Of a DNA stretch of 64,000 nt, positions 25,322 to 33,695 are shown one piece after another. The DNA is taken from assembly GCF_900091315.1 (NCBI RefSeq), contig NZ_FLSP01000004.1, positions 62,001 through 126,000 of the forward strand, read 5' to 3'. A program made the position numbers and the translations under genes. The stretch comes from Streptomyces sp. DI166. GTDB lineage: Bacteria > Actinomycetota > Actinomycetes > Streptomycetales > Streptomycetaceae. Below the pieces are notes generated by a model, which saw nothing but the letters and a program-made list of their open reading frames with translations, did not search any database and was not told the DNA's origin. How positions within the stretch are numbered: the first letter of the stretch is position 1; every line of letters starts with the position of its first letter.

Positions 25322-26479
25322 ATGTCGCCTACGCGTTCCTCAGACGTCCTCGTCCTCGGGGGCGGAATCATCGGCCTGGTCACCGCGTGGCGGGCCGCAC
25401 AGCGCGGGTTCGCCACCGCCGTGGTGGACCCCGAACCGGGCGGCGGCGCCGCCCAGGTGGCGGCCGGCATGCTCGCCGCCGTCACCGAACTGCACTACGG
25501 CGAGCAGACCCTGCTCGGCCTCAACCTCGCCTCGGCCCGTCGCTATCCGGGCTTCGCGGCCGAGCTGACCGAGGTGACCGGGCTGGACGTCGGCTACCGC
25601 CAGTGCGGCACGCTCGCCGTCGCGCTGGACGCCGACGACCGGGCCCACCTGCGTGAACTGCACGCCCTGCAACGGGAGTCGGGCCTGGACTCGGAGTGGC
25701 TGTCCGGCCGGGACTGCCGCCGTCTGGAGCCGATGCTGGCGCCGGGTGTGCGCGGCGGGCTCCGGGTGGACGGCGACCACCAGATCGACCCGCGCCGTCT
25801 GGCGAAGGCCCTGGTGACCGCCTGCGAACGGGCGGGCGTGGTCTTCCACCGGGTGTGGGCGACCGGACTGGCCGTCGCCCACGGCCGGGCCGCGGGCTGC
25901 GTGACCGAGGACGGAACCCTGCTCCCCGCGGGCCAGGTGGTGCTCGCCACCGGCAGCCTCAGCGGACAGCTCAACGGCGTCCCCAGGGACGTCCTGCCCC
26001 CGGTACGGCCCGTCAAGGGCCAGGTGCTGCGGCTGTCCGTGCCGCGCCGCCACGCTCCCTTCCTCAGCCGCACCGTGCGCGCCATGGTCCGCGGCAGCCA
26101 GGTCTACCTGGTGCCCCGGGAGGACGGCGAACTGGTCGTCGGCGCCACCAGCGAGGAGCAGGGCTGGGACACCACGGTGACCGCGGGCGGCGTCTACGAG
26201 CTGCTGCGCGACGCCCACGAGTTGGTGCCCGGCATCACCGAACTGCCGCTCACCGAGACCCGTGCGGGCCTGCGCCCCGGCTCCCCCGACAACGCCCCGC
26301 TGCTCGGCCCCACCGAACTCGACGGACTGCTGCTGGCCACCGGCCACTACCGCAACGGCGTGCTGCTCACCCCGGTCACCGGCGACGCCCTCGCGCACGC
26401 CCTGGCCACCGGTGAACTCACCGAGGAGGCCCGCCCGTTCAGCCCCAAGCGGTTCGCACTCACGGAGCAGCCCGTATGA
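25322..26479 (+). CDS. thiO: Glycine oxidase for thiamine thiazole synthesis
   Basis: ThiO is an FAD enzyme that oxidises glycine to dehydroglycine for the thiazole ring. The 385-residue protein has the N-terminal Rossmann motif VLVLGGGIIGLVTAWRAAQRG, a ribose-binding acidic residue in VVDPEP, and the DAO-family C-terminus RAGLRPGSPDNAPLLGPTELDGLLLATGHYRNGVLLTP, read by its GHYRNG end. The ATG lies 12 bp after the TPP riboswitch. Its last codons overlap thiS by 4 bp. Confidence 0.95.
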   Translation: MSPTRSSDVLVLGGGIIGLVTAWRAAQRGFATAVVDPEPGGGAAQVAAGMLAAVTELHYGEQTLLGLNLASARRYPGFAAELTEVTGLDVGYRQCGTLAVALDADDRAHLRELHALQRESGLDSEWLSGRDCRRLEPMLAPGVRGGLRVDGDHQIDPRRLAKALVTACERAGVVFHRVWATGLAVAHGRAAGCVTEDGTLLPAGQVVLATGSLSGQLNGVPRDVLPPVRPVKGQVLRLSVPRRHAPFLSRTVRAMVRGSQVYLVPREDGELVVGATSEEQGWDTTVTAGGVYELLRDAHELVPGITELPLTETRAGLRPGSPDNAPLLGPTELDGLLLATGHYRNGVLLTPVTGDALAHALATGELTEEARPFSPKRFALTEQPV

Positions 26480-26676
26480 ACATCTCGGTCAACGGCGAGC
26501 CGCGCCGCATCGAGCCGGGCACGGCTCTCGACGCGCTCGTGAAGTCCCTCACCGCGGCCCCCTCCGGCGTGGCCGCAGCCCTCAACGAAACCGTCGTCCC
26601 GCGCGCGCAGTGGCCCGTCACCCCCCTCTCCGAGGGTGACCGTGTCGAGGTCCTGACCGCCGTCCAAGGAGGCTGA
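26476..26676 (+). CDS. thiS: Sulfur carrier protein
   Basis: ThiS is a ubiquitin-fold protein that carries sulfur as a C-terminal thiocarboxylate for thiazole formation by ThiG. The 66-residue length is standard, and the protein ends in VQGG, the Gly-Gly that is adenylated and thiolated. It begins inside the thiO stop (ATGA) and is followed by thiG 3 bp later, so the three are translated together. No thiF-like adenylating enzyme is encoded in the window. Confidence 0.96.
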   Translation: MNISVNGEPRRIEPGTALDALVKSLTAAPSGVAAALNETVVPRAQWPVTPLSEGDRVEVLTAVQGG

Positions 26677-27474
<798 letters not shown>

Positions 27475-27567
27475 CAACGGTGGGTTGCGTCACAGGTCGG
27501 CTTCAGTACCGCCCCTGTTCCCGACGGGACGGCAGTCCTGTCAGCCACGGCTCGTACACTCGCCTGC

Positions 27568-29505
27568 GTGGATACGACCCTTCAGGACCCGCTGGTCGGG
27601 CAGGTGCTCGACGGACGTTATCGCGTCGAGGCGCGGATCGCCGTCGGGGGGATGGCCACGGTCTACCGCGCCGTGGACACCCGGCTCGACCGCGTGCTCG
27701 CGCTGAAGGTGATGCACCCCGGCCTCGCGGCCGACGGCACTTTCGTGGACCGGTTCATCCGCGAGGCCAAGTCGGTCGCCCGGCTCGCGCACCCCAACGT
27801 CGTGCAGGTCTTCGACCAGGGCACCGACGGGTCGTACGTCTACCTCGCCATGGAGTACATCGCCGGCTGCACCCTGCGCGACGTCCTGCGCGAGCGCGGC
27901 GCGCTCCAGCCGCGGGCCGCCCTGGACATCCTGGAGCCGGTCCTGGCCGCGCTGGGCGCCGCGCACCGGGCCGGGTTCGTGCACCGGGACATGAAGCCGG
28001 AGAACGTCCTCATAGGGGACGACGGCCGGGTCAAGGTCGCCGACTTCGGTCTGGTCCGCTCGGTGGACTCCGTCACCAACACCACCGGCGCCGTCCTCGG
28101 CACCGTCTCCTACCTCGCCCCCGAGCAGATCGACCAGCCGGGCGCCGCCGACGCGCGCGTGGACGTGTACGCGTGCGGTGTCGTGCTCTACGAGATGCTC
28201 ACCGGCGAGAAGCCGCACGACGGGGACTCCCCCGCGATCGTGCTCTACAAGCATCTGCACGAGGACGTCCCGCCGCCCTCCGCCGTCGTCCCGGGCCTGC
28301 CCTACGCGCTGGACGCGCTGGTCGCCTCAGCCACCGCCCGCACCCCCGACGTCCGCCCGTACGACGCCGTCGCCCTGCTCGCCGAGGCCCGCGAGGCCCG
28401 CGCCGCGCTCAGCGAGGAGCAGCTCGACGCGCTGCCGCCGCAGGCGCTGTCCGCCGAGCACGACAACGCCGAGGACCGCACCAGCGTCATCCCGCGTTCG
28501 CTGACCGTGCCGCGCCCGCTGCCGGTCAACGAGCCCGAGGACCCGGCCCTCGCCAACCGGACCAGCCGCTTCGAGCTCCCGCCGCCGCCACCGACGCCGT
28601 CCCGGCCGCGCCGCGGACTCGCCCGCGGCCCGCTCGCCGCGGTCGTCGGGGTCCTGCTGCTGCTCGGTGTCGGCGTGGGCGTCTGGTACATCAACTCCGG
28701 CCAGTTCACCCGGGTCCCGGCGCTGCTGAGCCAGCCCGAGGCCAAGGCGAAGGAGCGGCTGGCGGACGCCGGTCTGGAGGTCGGCGAGGTCGAACGCGCC
28801 TTCAGCGACACGATCAAGCGGGGCCGGGTCATCAGCACCGACCCCGAGGTAGGCAGCCGTATCCGGCAGAACTCCTCGGTGAACCTGGTCGTCTCCAAGG
28901 GCCCGCAGGTAGTGAAGGTCCCCGACGTGGCGGGCTACAGCCTGGACAAGGCGCGCGAGCGGCTCAAGGCCGAGGGCCTGGAACCGGGCATGGTGACACG
29001 GGAGTTCGACGACACCGTCCCCCGGGGCTTCGTCGTCTCCACGACCCCGCAGGCCGGTACCGAGCGCCGCTCGGGCTCCGCCGTCGCCCTGGTCGTCAGC
29101 AAGGGCAGGCCCGTCGACGTGCCCGACGTCACCGGCGAGAACCTGGAGGACGCCAAGGAGGAGCTGGAGGAGGCCGGTCTGAAGGTGAAGGTCGCCGACG
29201 AGCCGGTGACCTCCGCCGAGTTCGACAAGGGCGAGGTCGCCGCGCAGACCCCGGAGCCCGGCAGCCAGGCCGTCTCCGGCGACACGGTCACGCTGACCCT
29301 GTCCAAGGGACCGGAGATGGTCGAGGTCCCGGACGTGGTCGGGGAGAAGGTCGACGACGCCAAGGCCGAGCTGGAGGCCGCGGGCTTCCAGGTCGACGAG
29401 GACCGCGGACTGCTGGGCCTGTTCGGCGACACCGTGGAGAGCCAGTCCGTCGAGGGCGGCGAGACCGCGCCCAAGGGCTCGACGATCACCATCAAGATCA
29501 GGTGA
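27568..29505 (+). CDS. PknB-type Ser/Thr protein kinase with four PASTA domains
   Basis: This transmembrane receptor kinase of 645 residues starts at a GTG. The kinase domain has the Gly-rich loop AVGGMATVY, catalytic Lys47 (LALKVMH), HRDMKPEN with Asp141, and DFG in VADFGLVRS. A juxtamembrane linker rich in Pro leads to one transmembrane helix (about residues 352-375). Four external PASTA repeats follow, each with a VPD/VPA-type start, which in relatives bind muropeptides or beta-lactams. Streptomycetes have several such kinases; this is not necessarily the pknB of the rodA-pbpA cluster. Confidence 0.93.
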   Translation: MDTTLQDPLVGQVLDGRYRVEARIAVGGMATVYRAVDTRLDRVLALKVMHPGLAADGTFVDRFIREAKSVARLAHPNVVQVFDQGTDGSYVYLAMEYIAGCTLRDVLRERGALQPRAALDILEPVLAALGAAHRAGFVHRDMKPENVLIGDDGRVKVADFGLVRSVDSVTNTTGAVLGTVSYLAPEQIDQPGAADARVDVYACGVVLYEMLTGEKPHDGDSPAIVLYKHLHEDVPPPSAVVPGLPYALDALVASATARTPDVRPYDAVALLAEAREARAALSEEQLDALPPQALSAEHDNAEDRTSVIPRSLTVPRPLPVNEPEDPALANRTSRFELPPPPPTPSRPRRGLARGPLAAVVGVLLLLGVGVGVWYINSGQFTRVPALLSQPEAKAKERLADAGLEVGEVERAFSDTIKRGRVISTDPEVGSRIRQNSSVNLVVSKGPQVVKVPDVAGYSLDKARERLKAEGLEPGMVTREFDDTVPRGFVVSTTPQAGTERRSGSAVALVVSKGRPVDVPDVTGENLEDAKEELEEAGLKVKVADEPVTSAEFDKGEVAAQTPEPGSQAVSGDTVTLTLSKGPEMVEVPDVVGEKVDDAKAELEAAGFQVDEDRGLLGLFGDTVESQSVEGGETAPKGSTITIKIR

Positions 29506-29522
29506 CGGGACACGCACGACCG

Positions 29523-30380
29523 ATGAACCGCAACCCCGTCGGCGGCCATGTCCCCGTGGCCGGCGGACTCCACCGCGTCGGCCTGGCCTACGCCCGTGAG
29601 CTGGAGGCGGAGACCGTGCAGGTCTTCGTCGCCAACCCGCGCGGCTGGGCCACCCCGGCGGGCAACCCGCGCCAGGACGAGGAGTTCCGCGCGGCCTGCG
29701 CCGAGGAGTCGATACCGGCGTACGTGCATGCCCCGTACCTGATCAACTTCGGCTCGCACACGGAGGCCACCGTGGAGCGGTCGGTGGAGTCGATGCGGCA
29801 CTCGCTGCGGCGGGGCAGGGAGATCGGCGCGCTCGGCGTGGTCGTGCACACGGGCAGCGCGACCGGCGGCCGGGACCGCGCGGTGGCGCTGAAGCAGGTA
29901 CGCGAGCACATGCTGCCGCTGCTGGACGAGCTGACCCACGACGACGACCCGTTCCTGCTGCTGGAGTCCACCGCCGGACAGGGCTCCTCGCTCTGCTCGC
30001 GGACCTGGGACTTCGGCCCGTACTTCGAGGCCCTGGACGCCCACCCCAAGCTGGGCGTCTGTCTGGACACCTGCCACATCTTCGCCGCCGGGCACGACCT
30101 GACCGGCCCGCACGGTATGCACCAGACCCTGGACCTGCTGGTGGAGACGGTCGGCGAGGGCCGCCTGAAGCTCATCCACGCCAACGACTCCAAGGACGTG
30201 GTCGGCGCCCACAAGGACCGGCACGCCAATATCGGTGCCGGTCACATCGGCGAGGACCCGTTCCGGGCACTGATGACCCACCCGGCCACCGCGGGCGTAC
30301 CGCTGCTCATCGAGACGCCCGGCGGCAAGGAGGGGCACGCGGCGGACGTGGCGCGGCTGAAGGAACTCAGGGACGCATAA
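29523..30380 (+). CDS. nfo: Deoxyribonuclease IV (AP endonuclease, Nfo family)
   Basis: This zinc-dependent TIM-barrel enzyme cleaves DNA at abasic sites in base-excision repair. Metal-ligand motifs of the Nfo family are present: YVHAPYLINFGS, VVHTGSATGG, LLLESTAGQG (Glu ligand), GVCLDTCHIFAAGHD, KLIHANDSKD and the C-terminal LLIETPGG. The 285-residue length is normal. The ATG at 29523 was preferred; an in-frame GTG at 29502 overlapping the kinase stop is an alternative. It is 17 bp from the kinase gene, so cotranscription is likely. Confidence 0.93.
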   Translation: MNRNPVGGHVPVAGGLHRVGLAYARELEAETVQVFVANPRGWATPAGNPRQDEEFRAACAEESIPAYVHAPYLINFGSHTEATVERSVESMRHSLRRGREIGALGVVVHTGSATGGRDRAVALKQVREHMLPLLDELTHDDDPFLLLESTAGQGSSLCSRTWDFGPYFEALDAHPKLGVCLDTCHIFAAGHDLTGPHGMHQTLDLLVETVGEGRLKLIHANDSKDVVGAHKDRHANIGAGHIGEDPFRALMTHPATAGVPLLIETPGGKEGHAADVARLKELRDA

Positions 30381-30392
30381 CGCCCCGCGCTC

Positions 30393-31025
30393 CTACAGCT
30401 CCGGGCCCTCCCCCGGTTCCTCCTGGTAGGAGTAGCGCTGTTCCTTCCAGGGGTCGCCGACGTTGTGGTAGCCCCGCTCCTCCCAGAAGCCGCGGCGGTC
30501 GGCGGTCATGTACTCCACGCCGCGGACCCACTTGGGGCCCTTCCAGGCGTACAGGTGCGGCACCACGAGGCGGAGCGGGAAGCCGTGCTCGGCGGTGAGC
30601 AGCTCACCGTCCTTGTGGGTGGCGAAGATGGTGCCCTCGGCGGTGAAGTCCGACAGCCGCAGATTGGAGCTGAAGCCGTACTCGGCCCACACCATCACAT
30701 GGGTGACGGCCGGGTCGGGCGGCGCGATCTCCAGGATGGTCCGGGCGGGGATCCCGCCCCACTCGGCGCCCACCATGCTGAACTTCGTCACGCAGTGCAG
30801 ATCGGACACCACGGTGGTGTACGGAAGCGCCGTGAACTCCTCGTGGTTCCAGCAGTGCTTCTCGCCGTCGGCGGTGGCCCCGAAGACCCTGAATTCCCAG
30901 CGCTCGGGACGGAACTTGGGCACCGGCCCGTAGTGGGTGACCGGCCAGCCGCGCTGCAGGCGCTGCCCCGGCGGGAGCTCCGGCTGTACCGCCCCTCCAG
31001 ATTCGCTCTCCACCGGCTGACCCAT
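30393..31025 (-). CDS. Sulfite oxidase-like molybdopterin-dependent oxidoreductase
   Basis: The 210-residue protein matches the catalytic domain of the sulfite oxidase/YedY (MsrP) superfamily. The Moco cysteine is in DLHCVTKFSMVGAEWGG, followed by FSSNLRLSDF and HGFPLRLVVPHLYAWKGPKWV. No Tat signal or transmembrane segment is visible, so it is probably cytoplasmic, unlike MsrP. The heme and dimerisation domains of sulfite oxidase are lacking. The substrate is unknown. It faces nfo, with only 12 bp between the two stops. Confidence 0.88.
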   Translation of the reverse strand: MGQPVESESGGAVQPELPPGQRLQRGWPVTHYGPVPKFRPERWEFRVFGATADGEKHCWNHEEFTALPYTTVVSDLHCVTKFSMVGAEWGGIPARTILEIAPPDPAVTHVMVWAEYGFSSNLRLSDFTAEGTIFATHKDGELLTAEHGFPLRLVVPHLYAWKGPKWVRGVEYMTADRRGFWEERGYHNVGDPWKEQRYSYQEEPGEGPEL

Positions 31026-31212
31026 GTCTCCATCCTGACAGACCTGAGGCAGTGCCCTTGACCACGAAAGCCCAAAGCGGTCGAAGCGGTCAAATAACGG
31101 TAAGCATGCCCTTACTTACTAAGCCCAGACTTACTGGACGATCTTCAGTGCCGGTGCAAGGATGCGGCGCAACCTGCCAGTTCCCCCCGTTCTTCTGGAA
31201 GGAGCCTCTGCG

Positions 31213-31689
31213 ATGCAGGGCGACCCCGAGGTCATCGAGTTCCTGAACGAGCAGCTCACCGGCGAGCTGACGGCGATCAACCAGTACTGGCTGCACTACC
31301 GGATCCAGGACAACAAGGGCTGGACCAAGCTCGCCAAGTACACGCGTGAAGAATCCATCGACGAGATGAAGCACGCGGACAAGATCACCGAGCGCATTCT
31401 GATGCTGGACGGCCTGCCGAACTACCAGCGGCTGTTCCACGTCCGGGTCGGGCAGACCGTCACGGAGATGTTCCAGGCCGACCGGCAGGTGGAGGTGGAG
31501 GCGATCGACCGCCTCAAGCGCGGGATCGAGGTGATGCGCACCAAGGGCGACATCACGTCCGCGAACCTCTTCGAGTCGATCCTGGAGGACGAGGAGCACC
31601 ACATCGACTACCTGGACACCCAGCTGGAGCTGATCGACAAGCTCGGCGAGGCGCTCTACATCGCCCAGCAGATCGAACAGCCGAGCTGA
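31213..31689 (+). CDS. bfr: Bacterioferritin
   Basis: Bfr forms a 24-subunit heme-containing shell that oxidises and stores iron. The 158-residue protein has the ferroxidase ligands Glu18, Glu51 and His54, and Met52, the inter-subunit heme ligand, plus the later EDEEHHIDYLDTQ helix with Glu127/His130-type ligands. The ATG at 31213 follows AAGGAG. It converges with the bfd gene, the stops being 16 bp apart, so storage and release functions are paired. Confidence 0.96.
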   Translation: MQGDPEVIEFLNEQLTGELTAINQYWLHYRIQDNKGWTKLAKYTREESIDEMKHADKITERILMLDGLPNYQRLFHVRVGQTVTEMFQADRQVEVEAIDRLKRGIEVMRTKGDITSANLFESILEDEEHHIDYLDTQLELIDKLGEALYIAQQIEQPS

Positions 31690-31705
31690 TTCATTAAGGG
31701 ATGCG

Positions 31706-31939
31706 TCAGGCCGCGTCGGCCAGGTTCGTCAGGACCGGCTTGCCCTGGTCGGCCAGCTCACGGCGGGGGCACGCGCCCCGGCCCAGCAGGGCCTGGATCC
31801 GGCGTACGCACGACCCGCAGTCCGTGCCCGCCTTGCAGGCGGAGGCTATCTGGCGGGGGGTGCAGGCACCGTCCTCCGCGTGCTGCTTGACCTGCTGCTC
31901 GGTGACTCCGAAGCAACTGCAGACGTACACGCGGTTCAC
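31706..31939 (-). CDS. bfd: Bacterioferritin-associated ferredoxin, [2Fe-2S]
   Basis: Bfd reduces the ferric core of bacterioferritin to release iron. The 77-residue protein has the defining cysteine pattern Cys7-x-Cys9-x31-Cys41-x2-Cys44 (YVCSCFGV and CKAGTDCGSC). An iron box 33-51 bp upstream of the start indicates repression by an iron-loaded DtxR-type regulator. This fits release of stored iron under starvation. The opposite-strand bfr gene has no such box. Confidence 0.94.
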   Translation of the reverse strand: MNRVYVCSCFGVTEQQVKQHAEDGACTPRQIASACKAGTDCGSCVRRIQALLGRGACPRRELADQGKPVLTNLADAA

Positions 31940-31971
31940 CTCCCCGGCGGGATCGATGTGCCATCCCCTTG

Positions 31972-31990
31972 ATCGGTGAGGCTAACCTAA
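31972..31990. promoter_or_regulatory. DmdR/IdeR-type iron box controlling bfd
   Basis: The 19-bp site ending GGCTAACCTAA matches the actinobacterial consensus TTAGGTTAGGCTAACCTAA at 16 of 19 positions. It lies 33 bp upstream of the bfd ATG, on the promoter side. DmdR1 (S. coelicolor) and IdeR bind such sites when loaded with ferrous iron. Confidence 0.85.
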
Positions 31991-32025
31991 CCTTACCCGG
32001 CTCACCGGAACCACAAAAGTGCTGA

Positions 32026-32055
32026 GGGGCGCGGATCGCATGTGATCCGCGCCCC
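32026..32055 (-). terminator. Rho-independent-like terminator after aroH
   Basis: A perfect 12-bp stem (GGGGCGCGGATC with complement) encloses a 6-base loop, 29 bp past the DAHP synthase stop. On the minus strand it is followed by CTTTTG, a short T run. Confidence 0.8.
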
Positions 32056-32083
32056 AAGCAGGTGGCTGTAATAACCGAACCGG

Positions 32084-33436
32084 CTACTGGTCCCTGTACA
32101 TCTCCGCGACCAGGAACGCCAGGTCAAGCGACTGGCTGCGGTTCAGCCGCGGGTCGCAGGCCGTCTCGTAGCGCTGGTGCAGATCGTCGACGAAGATCTC
32201 GTCGCCGCCGCCCACGCACTCGGTGACATCGTCACCGGTGAGCTCGACGTGGATGCCGCCCGGGTGCGTGCCGAGCGACTTGTGCACCTCGAAGAAGCCC
32301 TTGACCTCGTCGAGCACGTCGTCGAAACGGCGCGTCTTGTGGCCGGAGGCCGCCTCAAAGGTGTTGCCGTGCATCGGGTCGGTCACCCAGGCCACGGTGG
32401 CACCGGAGGCGGTGACCTTCTCCACCAGCTCGGGAAGCTTGTCCCGGATCTTGTCGGCGCCCATCCGGACGATGAAGGTCAGCCGGCCCGGCTCGCGCTC
32501 CGGGTCCAGACGCTCGATGTACTGCAGCGCCTCCTCGGCCGTCGTCGTCGGGCCGAGCTTGATGCCGATCGGGTTGCGGATCTTCGAGGCGAACTCGATG
32601 TGCGCGTGGTCCAGCTGCCGGGTGCGCTCACCGATCCACACCATGTGCGCCGAGACGTCGTACAGCTGCCCGGTACGGGAGTCGACCCTGGTCAGGGCGG
32701 ACTCGTAGTCCAGCAGCAGCGCCTCGTGCGAGGAGTAGAACTCGACCGTCTTGAACTCCTCCGGGTCGGCCCCGCAGGCGTGCATGAAGTTGAGCGCGTT
32801 GTCGATCTCCCGGGCGAGCTGCTCGTAGCGCTGGCCGGACGGGGACGACTTCACGAAGTCCTGGTTCCAGGCGTGCACCTGGCGCAGGTCGGCGTAGCCG
32901 CCGGTGGTGAAGGCGCGCACCAGGTTGAGCGTGGAGGCGGAGGCGTTGTACATCCGCTTCAGCCGCTCGGGGTCCGGGACGCGGGCCTCCTCGGTGAAGT
33001 CGAAGCCGTTGACGGAGTCACCGCGGTAGGTCGGCAGCGTCACGCCGTCACGGGTCTCGGTCGGCTTGGAGCGCGGCTTGGAGTACTGGCCGGCGATCCG
33101 CCCCACCTTCACGACGGGGACGGAGGCGGCGTACGTGAGCACGGCGCCCATCTGCAACAAGGTCTTCAATTTGTTGCGGATCTGGTCCGCGGACACCGCG
33201 TCGAACGCCTCGGCGCAGTCGCCGCCCTGGAGGAGGAACGCCTCTCCCTTGGCGACGGCCGCCATGCGGGCGCGCAGCTGGTCGCACTCGCCCGCGAAGA
33301 CGAGCGGCGGATACGACTCAAGGTCCGCGATCACTGCGCGCAGAGCCTCGGGGTCGGGGTACTCGGGCTGCTGCGCCGCGGGCAGGTTTCGCCAGGTGTT
33401 GCCAGCGCTCGCGCTGGTCTTAGCGTTCACGGTCAC
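32084..33436 (-). CDS. aroH: Class II 3-deoxy-D-arabino-heptulosonate 7-phosphate synthase
   Basis: This enzyme joins phosphoenolpyruvate and erythrose 4-phosphate in the first step of the shikimate pathway. The 450-residue protein is of the plant-like class II type: LRARMAAVAKGEAFLLQGGDCAEAF, KVGRIAGQYSKPRSKPTE, MVWIGERTRQLDHAHIEF and DPMHGNTFEA carry the metal and PEP ligands. The GTG at 33436 gives VTVNAKTSASAGNTW and follows GAGGGC. It diverges from a Trp-attenuated anthranilate synthase, which uses the pathway's chorismate. Confidence 0.95.
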   Translation of the reverse strand: MTVNAKTSASAGNTWRNLPAAQQPEYPDPEALRAVIADLESYPPLVFAGECDQLRARMAAVAKGEAFLLQGGDCAEAFDAVSADQIRNKLKTLLQMGAVLTYAASVPVVKVGRIAGQYSKPRSKPTETRDGVTLPTYRGDSVNGFDFTEEARVPDPERLKRMYNASASTLNLVRAFTTGGYADLRQVHAWNQDFVKSSPSGQRYEQLAREIDNALNFMHACGADPEEFKTVEFYSSHEALLLDYESALTRVDSRTGQLYDVSAHMVWIGERTRQLDHAHIEFASKIRNPIGIKLGPTTTAEEALQYIERLDPEREPGRLTFIVRMGADKIRDKLPELVEKVTASGATVAWVTDPMHGNTFEAASGHKTRRFDDVLDEVKGFFEVHKSLGTHPGGIHVELTGDDVTECVGGGDEIFVDDLHQRYETACDPRLNRSQSLDLAFLVAEMYRDQ

Positions 33437-33532
33437 GCCCTCAACATTACGGGGTCGTGTCGGGCGTCCAGCCCCATGCCCAGCAATTGAGACACGGGGT
33501 ACATCACGTGGACATCGGGTAAGGTGCCCCAC

Positions 33533-33589
33533 ATGTTCGCGCACTCGACCCAGAACTGGTGGTGGACCGCTCATCCGGCGGCCCACTGA
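33533..33589 (+). CDS. trpL: Tryptophan leader peptide of the anthranilate synthase attenuator
   Basis: This 18-codon reading frame encodes MFAHSTQNWWWTAHPAAH and has three consecutive TGG codons. AAGGTG lies 7 bp before the ATG as a ribosome site. It is followed 22 bp later by a strong hairpin and then the anthranilate synthase gene. Ribosome stalling at the Trp codons when charged tRNA-Trp is scarce would favour an antiterminator. Trp attenuators of this kind have been described for streptomycete trpE genes. Confidence 0.93.
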   Translation: MFAHSTQNWWWTAHPAAH

Positions 33590-33610
33590 CTGCGCGTACG
33601 CAAGACTTCG

Positions 33611-33637
33611 CGAAGGCCGCCCGAGGGGCGGCCTTCG
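33611..33637 (+). terminator. Attenuator hairpin of the trp leader
   Basis: A perfect 12-bp stem (CGAAGGCCGCCC and complement) closes a GAG loop, followed by GTGTTT. It lies between the leader peptide stop (33589) and the anthranilate synthase ATG (33696), where an attenuator terminator is expected. Confidence 0.88.
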
Positions 33638-33695
33638 GTGTTTCCCGGGGTCCGTTCCTCTCCAGCCCACCTCACGGACCAGGAGTACGGACCCC

